64,000 bases of DNA, taken from the NCBI GenBank assembly GCA_013297655.1, contig JAAFHV010000014.1, positions 1 through 64,000 on the forward strand, read 5' to 3'. Positions within the stretch are counted from its first letter, which is position 1; every line of letters starts with the position of its first letter. The notes beneath the pieces are model-generated. The model did not search any database and was not told the DNA's origin. It saw nothing but the letters and a program-made list of their open reading frames with translations. Shown in pieces: positions 17,244-25,836 of the stretch. Made by a program: the position numbers and the translations under genes. This stretch comes from Myxococcales bacterium. Its GTDB lineage: Bacteria > Myxococcota_A > Polyangia > Polyangiales > Polyangiaceae.

Positions 17244-18182
17244 CTACTCGAGGACCCCGTCTTTCGCTTTGGCGGCGGGGGGCACCTCTTTCGCGCCGAT
17301 GCGGCGGAGCAGGTTGATCTCGATCGTGCGCGAGATGGCCGAGAGCGCGAGATCGTTGATGTCGGTGCCGAAAGGCTGCTCGAGCTCGTCGCCGATCGCG
17401 TCGAGGCCGAAGAGGGCATACGACACGAAGAGCACGACGAACACGCTCATCCAGCCCAAGTCCTGCGCGACGCCGAAAGGCAGAAGGATGCAGTATGCAC
17501 CGACGATGCGGTGGAGGAGCACGGTGTACGAGTGCGGGAGCGGCGTCGACTTGATGCGCTCGCAGGCGCCCTGCACGTCGGTCATGCTCACGAGGCTCGA
17601 CTCCAGGAGCGGGGCGTGGAACGCGTGGACCCAGCCTTTTTTCCGGGCGGCGGTGAGCCGGTCGCCGAGGAGCCCCAGGATCGCGATCGGCACGTTCTCG
17701 TGCTTCGCGATGCTCTCGAGCTCGGCCTCGGAGAGCACCTTGTCGAGCCCTGCGCGGGTGTCTTGATCGCGGAGGTGGTGGCGGAACGCGTGCACGTAGG
17801 CGATGACGATGCGCACGAGCGCCTCGCGCTCGACCGCGACCTCCGCTTTGACCGACCCGTCTGCGTCCTCCGGCGCGTCGATGAAGGTGGTGAGCTGTCG
17901 CGCGAAGCTGCGGGTCGTGTTGACGAGCGAGCCCCAGAGCTTGCGGCCCTCCCAAAAGCGGTCGTAGCTCGCGTTGTTGCGGAAGCCCAAGAAGATGCCG
18001 AGCGGAACGCCGATGAGGGTGAACGGCGTGATCTTGAGGTTTAGCCACGGGAAGCGGTGGTAGCCGTATGTCGCCACCAGCGAGAGCGCCGACACGATCG
18101 CTACACGCGGCCAAATATAGGGCAGCGTGCGCCCGCCGAAGATGACGTGATAGATCCAAGACCGTCGCGTATCGACCCACAT
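17244..18182 (-). CDS. Bestrophin family (YneE/UPF0187) membrane channel protein
   Basis: A 312-residue membrane protein matching the bacterial bestrophin family, homologues of eukaryotic anion channels that form pentamers. Visible features are the first helices (LPYIWPRVAIVSALSLVATYG and ITPFTLIGVPLGIFLGFRNN), the family signature FRNNASYDRFWEGRKLWG and the late pair of helices around LLPFGVAQDLGWMSVFVVLFVSYALFG. Bacterial members have been described as cation- or anion-permeable; selectivity here is unknown. It stands alone between a small hypothetical gene and an unknown gene on the same strand. Confidence 0.88.
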   Translation of the reverse strand: MWVDTRRSWIYHVIFGGRTLPYIWPRVAIVSALSLVATYGYHRFPWLNLKITPFTLIGVPLGIFLGFRNNASYDRFWEGRKLWGSLVNTTRSFARQLTTFIDAPEDADGSVKAEVAVEREALVRIVIAYVHAFRHHLRDQDTRAGLDKVLSEAELESIAKHENVPIAILGLLGDRLTAARKKGWVHAFHAPLLESSLVSMTDVQGACERIKSTPLPHSYTVLLHRIVGAYCILLPFGVAQDLGWMSVFVVLFVSYALFGLDAIGDELEQPFGTDINDLALSAISRTIEINLLRRIGAKEVPPAAKAKDGVLE

Positions 18183-18371
18183 GCCGCGATGGTACGTGGC
18201 TATCCCGCCTGGAGGGGACGAGAAAGCGCTCGTGCAGCGCGTAAATCAGCGCGAGATCAGCGAGGCCGCGCGCTCGTCGTGTGGACTCTGGACGCGGCGA
18301 CGCCGGCGACCGAAGGGGTGAGTCTCGCGATCTCTAGCTAGCAGCCACCGGCAAACGTGTTGGCGTGCTCG

Positions 18372-19436
18372 TCAGTGTGCTGCCGCCGGCTTCACTTCGA
18401 TCTTCTCCACCTCGACGGGGAGGGTGGAGCCGTCGTGGCCATTCTCGGTCATGCGGAGTCGCTTGTCGCCGCGGTGGACCACGAACGTGCCGCCGTACTT
18501 CTTCGCGTCGAGGCCGAGCCCTTGGGAGCGCACTTCGCCTTGAAAAACCGTGGCGCGGCGAACATAGAGCGAGGTGTCGGCCTGGCCGACGCGGTTCACC
18601 GTGACGCTCGCGGTGAGGTGACCTACGCCACGATCGTCGAGCTCGGTGGCGAGGGCGCGCGCGGTGACCATCATTCCGCGAATGGCCACGAGCGCGGCGG
18701 CGGCGACCGTGGAAATGTCGACTCCGTCCTCCGTGCGTACCCCTTTGCCGGTGATGAGCGCGTAGTTGTCCTCCCCGATGTCACGGCGAATGCGACGGTG
18801 GACGAGGTTCTCGTCGGTGTAGCTCTTCAGCGCGCCGATCACGGCGCCGCAGGCGGTGCGTGCCTCACGAAAAGGGGACTCTTGTGTCACGCCGAACCGT
18901 ATTCCGTCGGCCTGCTCTACTCGTCCGACGTGGGTTTGGATGTCGATCGCGCACAGCATGAACGACTGCGAGTTCCCTCCGTAGACCCGCGTGCGAATGC
19001 CGCCGTCGGCTTTGTGCGCGGCGGTGACGTGGGCGAGGGTCGCGCCGTCGTCCGTGCCGCCGCCGGTGGGGAAGAACTGCTCGCACTTGAGGGCGCCGAT
19101 CTCGCTGATGTTCGCGAAGCGCGAGGCGATGACCTGGCGGTAGTGCTCGACCTCGCCCTGGTGCACCCGATCGCCGCACGTCGTGAACGCGAGCGTGGTC
19201 AGCACCGAGGGCACGCTGAAGTCGGCCATGCACGCGGCCATGTCGCTCTTCGCGCGGCCGTCCGCGAACTGCAGCTCGTCGCGGAGGATCTGCAGGCCGC
19301 GCATGAACTGCATGCGGTCGCTGATGATCTCCTCCATGTACGTGCGGTTCGATCCGCGCTCGATGCCGAACGCGGCCTCGAGGGCCCAGAGCGAAGCGAG
19401 ACGAGACCGAACGAGAGTGGAATCGAACGGAGGCAT
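18372..19436 (-). CDS. Protein of unknown function, 354 residues
   Basis: A soluble-looking protein without signal peptide or membrane helices and with no family I recognise. It opens MPPFDSTLVRSRLASLWALE. The middle part is rich in buried-looking strands and Gly (FFPTGGGTDDGATL, RVYGGNSQSFML). The C terminus is strand-rich (YVRRATVFQGEV, KKYGGTFVVHRGDKRLRM) and ends in EVKPAAAH. The ATG at 19436 has AGGGG upstream; an open frame continues 5' but is antisense to the SRPBCC gene region. The even composition and length argue for a real gene. The 203 bases upstream to the next gene hold a possible promoter (TTCACG-16-TATTAC on this strand) and nothing else visible. Confidence 0.7.
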   Translation of the reverse strand: MPPFDSTLVRSRLASLWALEAAFGIERGSNRTYMEEIISDRMQFMRGLQILRDELQFADGRAKSDMAACMADFSVPSVLTTLAFTTCGDRVHQGEVEHYRQVIASRFANISEIGALKCEQFFPTGGGTDDGATLAHVTAAHKADGGIRTRVYGGNSQSFMLCAIDIQTHVGRVEQADGIRFGVTQESPFREARTACGAVIGALKSYTDENLVHRRIRRDIGEDNYALITGKGVRTEDGVDISTVAAAALVAIRGMMVTARALATELDDRGVGHLTASVTVNRVGQADTSLYVRRATVFQGEVRSQGLGLDAKKYGGTFVVHRGDKRLRMTENGHDGSTLPVEVEKIEVKPAAAH

Positions 19437-19639
19437 GAGGGACCCCTGGGCTAGTGCCGGACTCGGCAGAGCTACGGAGCCTATCTTGAAGGGGTCGTAA
19501 TAATGAACCCCCCGTAAACGTGAACGCTGCGTAAGGCTGGCGCCGAGAGAGAGAAAATCAAGGGAAAACAGGGGTTTTGCGAGGTGCCTCGTTCCTCGAG
19601 GCGCACACCTGCCGGCTCGTTTTGCAGCCGCTGCGAGGG

Positions 19640-20173
19640 TCAGCGTGCACGTTTTTCGGCCGCCTTTCGGAGGGCCTCGAGAGACGCGCTCACGTCGGCG
19701 TCGAGGTCGGCTTGGCCGTAAAACGCGGTGAGCATGAAGCCGTCCATCGTCTCCTCCACGTCGACGCGGGTGCGACCCGCAGAGGGCTCCACCAGGCGCC
19801 AGACGTGAATGGCCTTCGCGATCGACACCGAGCCGGTCCACGCGATTTCTCGCTGGTCGGTCACCCGCGCGAGGGTGGAGGTGATCGCGCTGCCCTTGTT
19901 CGTCCACCGAAACGTCGCGCCGGGAGCGAGCTTCGCGGGGGCGTGCGCCTCCGTCACCGACGTCTGCCACGAGGGCCACGCGGCGACATCGGTGAGCACG
20001 GACCACACCAGTTCGCGCGGCGCTTCGATGACGACGGAGTGGCGCGCGTGGATCGGCGCGTCCGCTTGCACGTGCCCCGACGTGGCGGTCGAGTGCATCG
20101 TCGAGAGGCTCGGCCCGCAGGCCGAAGCGAGGAGGGAGAACACGGTGACGACGGCGGCAGAGAGCTTCTTCAT
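19640..20173 (-). CDS. SRPBCC-fold lipoprotein (polyketide cyclase/START-like)
   Basis: A 177-residue lipoprotein: signal MKKLSAAVVTVFSLLASAC with Cys 19 as the lipidated residue, then a Bet v1/START-like domain. The family pattern is clear: an opening strand HSVVIEAPRELVWSVLTDVAAWPSW, a middle sheet (VTDQREIAWTGS) and a closing helix (DLDADVSASLEALRKAAEKRA). Such folds enclose a hydrophobic ligand, so a lipid or hydrophobic small molecule is likely. A LysR regulator is transcribed divergently 65 bases away, which makes this gene a candidate target. The ligand is unknown. Confidence 0.82.
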   Translation of the reverse strand: MKKLSAAVVTVFSLLASACGPSLSTMHSTATSGHVQADAPIHARHSVVIEAPRELVWSVLTDVAAWPSWQTSVTEAHAPAKLAPGATFRWTNKGSAITSTLARVTDQREIAWTGSVSIAKAIHVWRLVEPSAGRTRVDVEETMDGFMLTAFYGQADLDADVSASLEALRKAAEKRAR

Positions 20174-20238
20174 GCCCTCAACTTGGCCCCATCACGGGCG
20201 TATGAACATTGGCGAAAAGTGCATGTTACCATACGCTG
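20174..20238. promoter_or_regulatory. Divergent regulatory region between SRPBCC lipoprotein and LysR regulator
   Basis: This 65-base gap serves both genes. It contains a short dyad AACAT (20205-20209) with 13 bases to ATGTT (20223-20227), the scale of a LysR-type box. The arms are only five bases, so this is weak evidence. Confidence 0.3.
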
Positions 20239-21183
20239 GTGCATATCCCTTGGGAGACCATCCAGCTCTTTTTGGCCATTCACGACGGAGGCAGCCTGAG
20301 TGAGGCCGCGAAGGCGCTGCGGGTCACCCAGCCCACCGTGAGCCGTCGCCTCGCGGAGCTCGAGGCCGACATGGGAGAGCCGCTCTTCGTGCGCACGGTG
20401 TCCGGTGCGACGCTCACGAGCTTCGGCGAGCGCCTCCTCGAGCCGGCCCGTCGGATGGCGGAGCACGCCGGTGAGGTGGAGCGCGTCGCGGCGGGAGTCG
20501 ACTCGAAGCCGCGCGGCGTGGTGCGGGTGACGGCGCCGCCGGGGATCGCGTTCGAGCTCCTCGTACCGCTGGCGGCGAAGCTTCGCGTGACGATGCCCGA
20601 GATCACCCTCGAGGTGGCCTCCAGCGTGGCTTACGTGGACCTCGTGCGGCGCGACGCCGACCTCGCGATCCGTGCGCAAAAACCCGTGCAGCGCGACCTC
20701 GTCTGCCTCGCGTCGATCGAGGAGCCGATCGCCGCGTTCGGCTCGCGCGCCTACCGGGATCGCCTCGGGAGAGCCGCGTCCATCGGTGACGTTGCGTGGA
20801 TCGGTTGGCCCCCTTCGCTCGATCACTTGCCGCCGAACCCCCAGCTCGTCGCGCGCATCCCGGGCTTCGCGCCGACGTTCGCGGCCGACGATTTTCTGGT
20901 CCAGCTCCGCGCCGCCGAGCTCGGGGTCGGCGCGCTCGTGCTCTCCGTGCTCACGAGCCGCCTCGCGCCGGAGGGCTCGCTCGTCGATCTCGGTCTCGAC
21001 CTCGGGAAGCTGAAAGCGACCCAGCACCTCGTGTGTGCGCGGAGCGCGCTCGCCACGCCGCGGGTACGTGCGGTGGCAGACCTCTTGGCCCTCGAGCTCC
21101 GGCCCCAAGCGCGAACCAAGCGCGACGCCGGCGCGAAGAAGACCGAACGCGACCACGGGGTCCGTGCTCCACGACCGCGCTGA
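20239..21183 (+). CDS. LysR-family transcriptional regulator
   Basis: A 314-residue regulator. The N-terminal winged helix-turn-helix is typical (LFLAIHDGGSLSEAAKALRV, then QPTVSRRLAELE). A periplasmic-binding-like effector domain follows (about 90-290). The GTG at 20239 is chosen because the conserved region begins within five residues of it; a TTG at 20209 would run over the dyad. LysR proteins usually control the divergent neighbour and themselves, here a SRPBCC lipoprotein. The Lys/Arg/Ala-rich last 25 residues lie outside the fold. The effector is unknown. Confidence 0.87.
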   Translation: MHIPWETIQLFLAIHDGGSLSEAAKALRVTQPTVSRRLAELEADMGEPLFVRTVSGATLTSFGERLLEPARRMAEHAGEVERVAAGVDSKPRGVVRVTAPPGIAFELLVPLAAKLRVTMPEITLEVASSVAYVDLVRRDADLAIRAQKPVQRDLVCLASIEEPIAAFGSRAYRDRLGRAASIGDVAWIGWPPSLDHLPPNPQLVARIPGFAPTFAADDFLVQLRAAELGVGALVLSVLTSRLAPEGSLVDLGLDLGKLKATQHLVCARSALATPRVRAVADLLALELRPQARTKRDAGAKKTERDHGVRAPRPR

Positions 21184-21287
21184 GGCATTGCGCGGCGCCG
21201 CGCGCTTTCCATTCGAGGCGAGCCGTTCGGGGCTTTGTGGTCGCGAGGCTGGAAAAAAGCTGGATAGACGCGCGTTTTCGGCCGACC

Positions 21288-22376
21288 ATGGGCCCCATGG
21301 AGCTCGACTTTTCGCCCCTAGAAAAGCTGTGCGGGGGCGTATGGCCAGAGTCCTCGGGGGTCGACATCACCCCGATGACCGGCGGCGCCTCCACCCGTCG
21401 CTACTTCCGCGTCACGCCCAAGTCCGGCGCGCGCGGCAGCGCCGTCGCGATGTTCGTCCCCGACGGCCCCAAGCCCGAAGAAATCCAGAACGGCGCCACC
21501 AGCGAGCGCTGGCCGTTTTTGGAGGTGCGCGACTTGCTCGAGGCGCGCGGCGTCGACGTGCCCCGCGTCTTCGAGGAGGACACCGCCCGCGGCTGGCTCC
21601 TCATCGAGGATCTCGGGGAGGACACCCTCGCAAACTACCTCACCCGCATCCCTTCCGAGAAGCCTGCACTCTACACCTGCGCGGTTCGCGACTTGGCCGA
21701 GGCGCAGGGCAGCCTCTCCGAGCTCCCCGGCGGCTGCGTCGTCTCCGGTCGCAGCTTCGATTTCGATCTGCTCCGTTGGGAGATCGAGCACTTTCGCGAG
21801 TGGGGCCTCGACGCGCGCGACAAGAAGCTCTCCGCGGAGGACGCCGCCGAGTTCGCCGCGATCGCCGATCGCCTCGCGCGGCGGGTCGCCGAGTTGCCGC
21901 GCGGGTTCACCCACCGGGACTACCAATCACGCAACCTGATGGTGCGCGAGCAGCCCACCAAACCTGGGAAAACGCACGGTCTCGTGTGGATCGACTTCCA
22001 AGACGCGCTCCTCGGCCCCCGCGTGTACGACCTCGTCGCGCTCCTCAACGACAGCTATCAAAAGTTCGATCGTGACTTCGTGGAGGCGCGCCTCGGCGAG
22101 TACGCCACCGCCGCCAAGCTCGACGCGAAGAGCCGCGAAGCGCTCGTGCGCGAGTTCGATCTCGTGACGGTGCAGCGCAAGCTGAAAGACGCGGGGCGCT
22201 TCGTCTTCATCGACCGCCAAAAGAAGAACTCCTCGTTCCTCAAGTTCGTCGTGCCCACGGTCGCGAAGGTCGGAAAGGCGCTCGAGCGCCTCGCGCCGCA
22301 CGATCCGGACATGCGCGCCCTCCACGGCATCCTCTCGCGCGTCGTCGGCGACGAGCTCCGCGGCGAATCGAGCTGA
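21288..22376 (+). CDS. AmgK-like sugar kinase (aminoglycoside phosphotransferase fold)
   Basis: A 362-residue phosphotransferase of the APH fold. It resembles AmgK, which phosphorylates the anomeric carbon of MurNAc/GlcNAc for cell-wall recycling. Key residues are visible: the catalytic loop HRDYQSRN (about 209-216) and the metal-binding IDFQDA (Asp 236). The N-terminal lobe contains MTGGASTRRYFRV, typical of this branch. The start could equally be the second ATG at 21297. No murU nucleotidyltransferase is adjacent, so recycling is inferred from similarity alone. It lies 5 bases before a broken GH35-like glycosidase gene, which suggests a shared sugar-salvage theme. Confidence 0.78.
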   Translation: MGPMELDFSPLEKLCGGVWPESSGVDITPMTGGASTRRYFRVTPKSGARGSAVAMFVPDGPKPEEIQNGATSERWPFLEVRDLLEARGVDVPRVFEEDTARGWLLIEDLGEDTLANYLTRIPSEKPALYTCAVRDLAEAQGSLSELPGGCVVSGRSFDFDLLRWEIEHFREWGLDARDKKLSAEDAAEFAAIADRLARRVAELPRGFTHRDYQSRNLMVREQPTKPGKTHGLVWIDFQDALLGPRVYDLVALLNDSYQKFDRDFVEARLGEYATAAKLDAKSREALVREFDLVTVQRKLKDAGRFVFIDRQKKNSSFLKFVVPTVAKVGKALERLAPHDPDMRALHGILSRVVGDELRGESS

Positions 22377-22381
22377 CCCTC

Positions 22382-24363
22382 ATGCAAAAGAACCGTGACG
22401 CCTCCGTCACCGTCCACCCGAACGGGCTCTTGCTCCGCGGCAAACCCGATGTCCTTCCCCTCGTCGCGGGGTCGACGCGCTCAAGGCGATGGGCACCACC
22501 CTGGTGGACATCTACGTGCCGTGGGGTGTGCACGAGATCCGCCAAAATCACTTCGATTTCGGCGCGCGCGACCCAAAGCTCGACGTCCGCGCGTTCGTGA
22601 AGATGGCCGCCGAGCGTGGCCTCTATGTCATCTTGCGCCCCGGCCCGCACATCAACGCGGAGCTCTCGTACTTCGGTATCCCGGAGCGGGTGGTGTGGGA
22701 CCCGGCGTGCCAAGCGCGCACCCCGAAGGGCAACCCCGTCGTTCTCCCGATGGTGCCGGTCGCCTTTCCGGTGCCCAGCTACGCGAGCGACGCCTTCCAC
22801 GACGAAGCGGCGGAGTGGATCCGCGCGGTAGGAAAAGAGCTCGGCGATCTCGTGTATCCGGCGGGGCCGATCGTGCTCCTCCAGATCGACAACGAGGGCG
22901 CGCTCTACTTCCGTGACGGGCCTTACGACCAAGATTACCACCCCGACGCGATCCGCCTCTTTCGCCAGTTCCTCCGCGAGAAGTACGGCAGCATCGCGGA
23001 GCTGCGCCGCGCGTGGCGCACGGACGACGAGTCTCAAACGTTCGCCAACGTGTCGCCGCCGACCCGCTTCGACGCACGCTCGCCAGACGATTTGGTGCGC
23101 CATATCGATTGGATGGAGCTCCACGAGCACCTCCTCGGCGAGGCGATGATTCGTTTCGGCGAAGTGGCCCGTGAGGCTGGTTTTTCCACGATCCCCACGT
23201 CGCACAACCTGCCGCCGGGCGAGGCCGCGACGGCGCTGAACCCGGGCCGCCTCTCGAAGCTCGTCGACCTCCTCGGGCTCGATTATTACCACCCCGCTAC
23301 GCCCGCCGCGCACATGACCCTGCTCCGTCGCACGACCGAGCTCGTGACGCGCGCGGAGGGCTTCGCGTCGCCGCCGTTCGCCGCCGAGATGGGCGCGGGA
23401 TACCCACCTATCTTCGCCCCCCTCGACGAGCTCGACTCCGTGTACACGCTGCTCGCGGCGATGGGCTACGGCCTCCGCGGATACAACCTCTACATGGCAG
23501 TCGATCGCGAGCGTTGGATCGGCGCGCCGATCGATCCGCACGGGGTGCCGCGCAAGCTCGCCGACACCTATCGTAAGATCGCGACCCTCTTCGACACGGT
23601 CAAGTTCCACGAGCTCCGCCGGCGCTCGCCGGTTCGCCTCGTGGTGCCTCGTGCCCTCCGAAGGCTCGCGCGCGCCACCCACGCCTTCGGGCCCGTCACG
23701 CCCGCGTTCTTCAATGTCATCGGGGTCGGCTTTCGTGAGTCGTGCCTCGAAGAGGAGCTCGGCACCGGCGAAGTGCCCACGATCGCGGCAGAGGCCTTTT
23801 TGCACGCGTTCGAGCGCGCCCTCCTCGCCCGCGGAGTGCCCTTTGCTTACGCCGGCGGCGACAGCTTCGAGGAGTCCACCCGCGGCGCGCAGTGGGTCGT
23901 CTGCGCGAGCGCGGTCGGCGTGAAGCCGGAGCTCGTCGACAAGCTGCAAGATGCACGCAAGTCCGGCATGATCGTCACGATGGGGCCGAAGGTGCCGCAC
24001 CGCGATGGCCATTTGCGCGCCCTCGCCGAGCCACACAAGCTCGACGGGATAGAGGTCTTCGAGGACGGCGCGCGCGCCGATTTGCTCGTCGCGGAGCGGG
24101 TGCAGAAGCTCTCCCTCCCGACCTACCCGGTGAGCCCGTCGTCGTGCCATGTCACCGTCCACGAAGACAAGCTCGGCGTCGCGCGCGTGGTCTTCGTGAT
24201 GAACCCCACCGACGCGCGGGTCGACGCTACGTTCCCCGTCGCGAAGGTCCTCGGGCTCCGCGATCTGCTCGCCGCCGGTTACGCGGAGACGCTCGTCCCC
24301 GAGTCCGGCACGTTCACGGTTCGGGTGCCCGCGCGCACCGTTCGTGTGTTCGCGGCAGAGTAG
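22382..24363 (+). pseudogene. GH35-like beta-galactosidase gene with a disrupted 5' end
   Basis: The start at 22382 reads MQKNRDASVTVHPNGLLLRG and on to LPLVAG at 22471. There the family-like reading jumps to another frame, VDALKAMGTTLVDIYVPW onward, which stays open to 24363. The stretch expected between these blocks in GH35 enzymes (the HYxR strand, about 15 residues) is missing. A loss of 1 modulo 3 bases, probably about 46, explains this. The remaining frame keeps PGPHINAELSYFG, the acid/base Glu in QIDNEG and a likely nucleophile in FAAEMGAGY. Either the gene is dead or the assembly collapsed here; an ATG at 22489 would give a barrel lacking its first strand. Confidence 0.75.
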
Positions 24364-24406
24364 CTTCGCCCGCGAATCCTTGGGAAATCACGGAGGATCG
24401 TAGCTC

Positions 24407-24943
24407 TTAGGGCTTCGTCGTGGCGATCGTGGGCCGTGCGGGCATCGTGGTCGCGGCGTGGAGCTTGCGGTCGTAGCCTCCGACGGCGAGATCGTGGAGC
24501 TCGAGGCTCGTCTTCGTGAGCGCGACGAGCTCGAACGTGCGCGCGCCGCCGGTCGCGATCGCCTCCGTTCGCCAGCCCTTCTCCTGTCGGCTCGCGCCCC
24601 AGCGATCGCCAGGGGTCGACTCCCCGAGGGAGAGCTCGCCCTTCGCGAACGACCATGTGCCGCGCCACTCTTCCCAACGCTCGGATACGTGAAAAGGCTT
24701 TTCGGCGACGACGGTGTCGTAACCCGGTATCTGCTCCACGTGCACGTAGGTGCCGTCGGCGCGGAGCTCGAGCGATTCGGCCTCTGGGGTGGGAAAGCCC
24801 TTGTCGACGACCAGGTCGGGAGGGAGCTCGCTGCGCGGCTTCCATCCCCACGTGCCGGTCATCTCCTTCGTTTTGCTCGCATCGGACTTGCACGCACACA
24901 TCGCCATGCCGAAGAGCGCGCACGCGAGGACGAAGGATCGCAT
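24407..24943 (-). CDS. Lipoprotein, possibly lipocalin-like, 178 residues
   Basis: A small exported lipoprotein with signal MRSFVLACALFGMAMCAC, the lipobox ending at AMCAC. The mature part starts with a short polar stretch and GTWGWKPRSELPP. It then alternates short strands (SLELRADGTYVHVEQIPG, EWRGTWSFAKGELSLGE, RTFELVALTKTSLELHDL), as in proteins that test a sample-like barrel fold. I do not recognise a defined family. The ATG at 24943 is preferred to a start 60 codons upstream because it begins the signal peptide. It converges on the GH35-like gene and sits downstream of an outer-membrane barrel gene on the same strand. Confidence 0.68.
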   Translation of the reverse strand: MRSFVLACALFGMAMCACKSDASKTKEMTGTWGWKPRSELPPDLVVDKGFPTPEAESLELRADGTYVHVEQIPGYDTVVAEKPFHVSERWEEWRGTWSFAKGELSLGESTPGDRWGASRQEKGWRTEAIATGGARTFELVALTKTSLELHDLAVGGYDRKLHAATTMPARPTIATTKP

Positions 24944-25007
24944 GGGCCGTTCGTCCCATCGTTCTCGAGCCCGAGCAAGCAACATCGCGGCGGCGGGCCG
25001 CGCGACC

Positions 25008-25772
25008 TCAGAATGTGTAACGAATGCCGGCGCCGACGTCCCACGCCAAACCCGGGCTGGCGTTGGCGGCGGTCTTTGCGAGGCTGGGCGCGAAGCGAGG
25101 GCCGCCGGAGATACCGAGCGCAAAATGCCGGTTCACCGCGTACCACTCAAGGCCGAGACGCCCATTGAGCGAGAGCCCGAGGGACTCCAAATCTTGGTAT
25201 CCGTAAATGGCTAACGCGCGCTCGGGCACATCGGCCACGATCGCGCCGATGCCGGGGGCGAGGAAGAGCGCGACCCGGGGCGTGACGTGCACCGTGACGC
25301 GAACGCCGCCACCGAAGCCGAAGATGGGAAACGCGCGCTTTCGTGTCTTGCCGTCGCCGCCGGTGGTGGTGAGGGCGAGCTCGGCTTGGCCGAAGACCAT
25401 GAGCCAATCGAAGATCTCGTAGCCGAGCTGGAGGCTAGCGTACGGGGCGGTCGTGGCGAGCTGCGCGAGCTCACCCGTGAAGCCGAAGACGCCGATGCGC
25501 GAGTCGAGAACGAGGCCTTTTTTGCGGGGCGGAAGGGGCGGCGCTTCGTCGGCGTCCGCGTCGAGCGGCTTCGCTTCGGCGCGCGTGTTCGCGTTGCCGC
25601 TCAGGTCGACCTTGCCGAGGTTCTCTTCCGTCGCGGGGGCCTTCGCCGTCGCGTCCGCGGGCTTGGTGGGATCGACGCTCTTGTCGTCTGCGCGCGCGAG
25701 CGAGGGCACCGCGAGGAGCGTCACGAACAGGAGTGCGAACGAAGCCTTCCACCGCACCTCGTCACCATACAC
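25008..25772 (-). CDS. Outer-membrane beta-barrel protein
   Basis: A 254-residue exported protein with a signal peptide (FALLFVTLLAVPSLARA), an Ala/Asp/Lys-rich spacer to about residue 80 and an eight-strand-like barrel. The last residue is Phe within GIRYTF, the usual outer-membrane insertion signal. Alternating strands such as YASLQLGYEIFDWLMVFGQAEL and GGGVRVTVHVTPRVALFLAPG support a barrel. A GTG at 25757 is an alternative start, giving a more usual signal length. No specific substrate or family name can be given. It is oriented with the neighbouring lipoprotein gene 64 bases downstream. Confidence 0.75.
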   Translation of the reverse strand: MYGDEVRWKASFALLFVTLLAVPSLARADDKSVDPTKPADATAKAPATEENLGKVDLSGNANTRAEAKPLDADADEAPPLPPRKKGLVLDSRIGVFGFTGELAQLATTAPYASLQLGYEIFDWLMVFGQAELALTTTGGDGKTRKRAFPIFGFGGGVRVTVHVTPRVALFLAPGIGAIVADVPERALAIYGYQDLESLGLSLNGRLGLEWYAVNRHFALGISGGPRFAPSLAKTAANASPGLAWDVGAGIRYTF

Positions 25773-25836
25773 GAATCACCCCGCGCAACGCCGAACGATC
25801 AAGGTAGGCGCCCATCCGACACGACCGGATCGCGTG

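Noticed and set aside
22240-24162. A 640-codon minus-strand open frame across the glycosidase gene
   Set aside because: Arg/Asp/Val-rich shadow of the GH35-like reading frame.
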